From JAQSWP01 sp040255215 (GTDB lineage: Bacteria > Pseudomonadota > Alphaproteobacteria > Reyranellales > JAQSWP01): a stretch of DNA of 7,681 nt. The DNA is taken from positions 1-7,681 of the forward strand of contig JBDZUM010000148.1 in NCBI GenBank assembly GCA_040255215.1, written 5' to 3'. Below the pieces are notes generated by a model. That model worked only from the letters and a program-made list of their open reading frames with translations, made no database searches and was not told the DNA's origin. Below, one piece after another: positions 6,097 through 7,681 of the stretch; position 1 is the first letter of the stretch; each line of letters starts with the position of its first letter. The translations under genes and the position numbers were made by a program.

Positions 6097-6969
6097 CCTG
6101 ATCGCCTCCTCGGCCACGTCGGCGATCAGCGGCAGGGCGGCGACGATGTCGCCGTCGGCCTGCACCACCTGGCGGTCGTCGCCCAGAACCTCGACCTGCC
6201 GCGCCCGCACCACGCGATAATGCCGCGCCTGGGCCAGCCGGTCGCCCAGCAGCGCCGCGCCGTAGCGCAGCACCGACAGCCGCCCCGGCCGCTCGAACAG
6301 GCAGACATGCAGTTCGGGCCGCGACAGCGAGGCATCGGGCGCGCAGACATAGGGGCCGGCATAGTGCCGCCCGCGGGAGATCACCGCCGAAGCCGCCTGG
6401 AACGGCGCGCCATCGAGGCCGAGGCGGAACAGATGCGGGCGATAGGCGCGCAACCGGTCGGCCGATGCCAGCGCATAGGCGCCCTTGCCCAGCAGCCGCT
6501 TGATCCGCAGGTCGACGCGCGAGACGACGTCGGCATCGAAGCCCACCCCGGCCATCATGGCGAAATGCCGCGCGCCCGCCGCCGAGCGCAGCCGGCCGGG
6601 CCGGAAGGCGATCTCCGCCGGGCCGCACAGGGCGGCGGCGATCGAGGCCGCGTCGAGTTTCAGGCCGATCTCGCGCGCCAGCACGTTGGCGGTGCCGAGC
6701 GGGATCAGCCCCAGCGCCGCCGCCGCGCGCCCCTGCGCCCGCGCCTGCATCAGGCCGTTGACCGCCTCGTTGATGGTGCCGTCGCCGCCGGCCGCGACCG
6801 CCAGCTCGTCCGGCGCCACCGCGGCCGCCAGGCGCTCGGCATCGCCGCGGCCTGAGGTCGGCGTCAGCTCGATATCCACACCCCGGCGACGCAGACCGGC
6901 CAGCACCTCGTCGAGCAGGCGCAACCGGCGCCGTCCGGCCGTCGGGTTGAAGATGATGCGCGCCTTCAT
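6097..6969 (-). CDS. Diacylglycerol/lipid kinase (DAGK catalytic family), 3' end in gap
   Basis: The visible 291 residues form a soluble YegS/DgkB-like lipid kinase that phosphorylates diacylglycerol or a related lipid with ATP at the membrane face. Motifs in order are IIFNPTAG at 5-12, the nucleotide-binding GGDGT at 61-65 followed by INEAVNG, PLGTANVLARE at 90-100 and GVGFDADVV at 141-149. The C-terminal beta domain ends with VQADGD, matching the family's usual Q.DG element, so probably only a handful of residues are lost in the gap. ATG 6969 gives the natural N-terminus, with the NPTAG motif at the expected distance; only a weak GAGA precedes it. It is divergent from the metallophosphoesterase gene and shares the AT-rich regulatory island. 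The lipid substrate cannot be read from the sequence, but the neighbour suggests diacylglycerol. Confidence 0.92.
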
Positions 6970-7029
6970 GTCTCGGACCGCGCCAGCCGCCGCCGATTTT
7001 CCATGTCCTGTCCCGGTTCCGTCTTCATT

Positions 7030-7073
7030 ATTACGGAAATGTTTCGCTTCGATTACGGCACAGTTTCACTTTT
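7030..7073 (+). repeat. Imperfect tandem 22-bp direct repeat
   Basis: Two adjacent 22-base units begin at 7030 and 7052. Each has the form ATTACGG-N4-GTTTC-N-CTT-N2, with 16 of 22 positions identical and all conserved bases in those three blocks. The 22-base period is about two helical turns, so conserved blocks lie on one DNA face. It sits between divergent genes, the usual position of a regulator binding site. The regulator is unknown. Confidence 0.5.
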
Positions 7074-7082
7074 GTTTTACAA

Positions 7083-7100
7083 TATTCATGATCGATTCAT
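7083..7100 (+). promoter_or_regulatory. Pho-box-like 11-bp phased direct repeat
   Basis: TATTCATGATCGATTCAT contains ATTCAT twice (7084-7089 and 7095-7100), 11 bases apart. Read as 7-base half-sites with a 4-base spacer it has the layout of the PhoB box (CTGTCAT-N4-CTGTCAT), but each half matches only four of seven bases (the TCAT end). The layout and gene context support it; sequence match is weak. Confidence 0.25.
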
Positions 7101-7136
7101 TGTTCTGCACCAGATGTTGGGATAGATAGACGCGCA

Positions 7137-7681
7137 ATGAGCTTCGCGTCCACAGAATTATCCCCAGCGGAATTCGGGAGCGCCACCGATGAAGCTCCCA
7201 ATGCCGCCGCCCGCCGCTGCCGCGCCATCTTCCTCTCCGACATCCATCTCGGCACGCGCGGCTGCCAGGCCGAGTTGCTGCTCGATTTCCTCAAGCACCA
7301 CGAGAGCGACTTTCTCTATCTGGTCGGCGACATCGTCGACGGCTGGCGCCTGAAGCGCTCCTGGTTCTGGGCCCAGTCGCACAACGACGTGGTCCAGAAG
7401 ATCCTGCGCAAGGCGCGCAAGGGCACCAGGGTGATCTACGTGCCCGGCAACCACGACGAGGCGGCGCGCGACTATTGCGGCCTCAATTTCGGCGGCGTGC
7501 AGGTGATGCGCGAGGCGATCCACGAGGGCGCCGACGGCCGGCGCTACCTGGTGCTGCACGGCGACGAGTTCGACGGCGTGGTGCGCTACGCCAAGTGGCT
7601 CGCGCTGCTGGGCGACTGGGCCTACAACATGGCGCTGCGGCTCAATCACTGGTTCAACGTGGCCCGCCGCGCGCTCGGCCT
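7137..7681 (+). CDS. LpxH/PlcP-family metallophosphoesterase, 3' end outside window
   Basis: The first 181 residues of a calcineurin-like phosphoesterase are visible and the frame remains open at the window end. After a 28-residue variable N-terminus come the metal-binding motifs in order: FLSDIHLG (Asp35, His37), VGDIVDGW (Asp65), PGNHDE (Asn105, His106) and LHGDEFD (His141). All expected residues are present. Two functions fit this family: LpxH-like hydrolysis of UDP-2,3-diacylglucosamine in lipid A synthesis, or PlcP, the phospholipase C that releases diacylglycerol from membrane phospholipids during phosphate starvation in rhizobia and marine Alphaproteobacteria. The GTRGCQAELLLDFLKHH stretch is, from memory, typical of the alphaproteobacterial group containing PlcP. 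Many Alphaproteobacteria use LpxI rather than LpxH, which also favours PlcP, as does the divergent lipid kinase. ATG 7137 has no ribosome site. Family assignment is firm; choice of substrate is inference. Confidence 0.88.
   Translation, partial: MSFASTELSPAEFGSATDEAPNAAARRCRAIFLSDIHLGTRGCQAELLLDFLKHHESDFLYLVGDIVDGWRLKRSWFWAQSHNDVVQKILRKARKGTRVIYVPGNHDEAARDYCGLNFGGVQVMREAIHEGADGRRYLVLHGDEFDGVVRYAKWLALLGDWAYNMALRLNHWFNVARRALG

Larger units (their letters stand above)
6970..7136. promoter_or_regulatory. AT-rich divergent regulatory island
   Basis: This 167-bp region separates the lipid kinase and metallophosphoesterase starts. From about 7022 to 7104 it is the most AT-rich DNA in the window. 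It holds tandem and phased direct repeats (listed separately). Weak promoter candidates are AATAAT on the minus strand (7032-7027, five of six to TATAAT) for the kinase, and TTGTTC (7100-7105) with a 17-base spacer to TAGATA (7123-7128) on the plus strand. The second would start transcription around 7135, almost at ATG 7137, so that gene could also be leaderless. None of the boxes is strong by itself. Confidence 0.5.

Noticed and set aside
4045..6855. One very long plus-strand frame spanning the 100-N gap, with a minus-strand counterpart at 4798-6969
   Set aside because: The N run carries no stops, so frames are joined artificially. Only 4861-5996 (plus) and 6097-6969 (minus) encode recognisable proteins.
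7158..7166. TTATCCCCA, one mismatch from a DnaA box, near the AT-rich island
   Set aside because: It is a single site inside the start of a coding region, without other boxes or origin-linked genes. It is expected by chance.

Overview
The window looks like chromosome of a GC-rich Alphaproteobacterium. The clues are very high GC at third codon positions over most of it, a class III cyclase with a TLHP-type N-terminal half of the kind common in Rhizobiales relatives, and a metallophosphoesterase with the GTRGCQAELLLDFL signature I associate with alphaproteobacterial LpxH/PlcP-like proteins. Genus is not determinable from the sequence; a Reyranella/Rhodospirillales/Hyphomicrobiales-type organism would fit. 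A run of exactly 100 N (5997-6096) is a scaffold gap and truncates two convergent genes. Both window ends also cut genes.

Layout. (1) 1-1530 is the least familiar part and visibly lower in GC than the rest. It holds the 3' end of a membrane-anchored, TPR-like gene (3-677) that overlaps by 10 bases a secreted six-cysteine protein of unknown family (668-1399). Just behind that gene lies a frameshifted second copy of its own C-terminal tail (1458-1529). (2) 1539-2741, minus strand, is a class III adenylate/guanylate cyclase with its catalytic residues intact. (3) Divergent from it, 2828-3160 encodes a small two-helix membrane protein that seems to have a leaderless promoter. It is followed on the same strand by a PmbA/TldE homologue carrying a histone-H1-like Lys/Ala-rich N-terminal extension (3209-4804) and an MltB-type lytic transglycosylase lipoprotein (4861 into the gap); the three may form one operon. 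(4) Behind the gap, on the minus strand, is a diacylglycerol/lipid kinase (6097-6969). Divergent from it, across an AT-rich 167-bp regulatory island containing 22-bp and 11-bp phased direct repeats, is a calcineurin-type metallophosphoesterase of the LpxH/PlcP family (7137 to the window end).

How it fits together. The last pair is the most biologically suggestive. PlcP-type enzymes release diacylglycerol from phospholipids during phosphate starvation, and a diacylglycerol kinase consumes diacylglycerol. The shared intergenic region holds 11-bp phased direct repeats laid out like a degenerate Pho box. A phosphate-controlled lipid-remodelling locus is therefore a reasonable hypothesis, though plain lipid A biosynthesis (LpxH) is the competing reading. 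Other points of interest are the Lys-rich/PmbA fusion and the duplicated gene tail. No RNA genes, CRISPR array, insertion sequence or integrase is visible.
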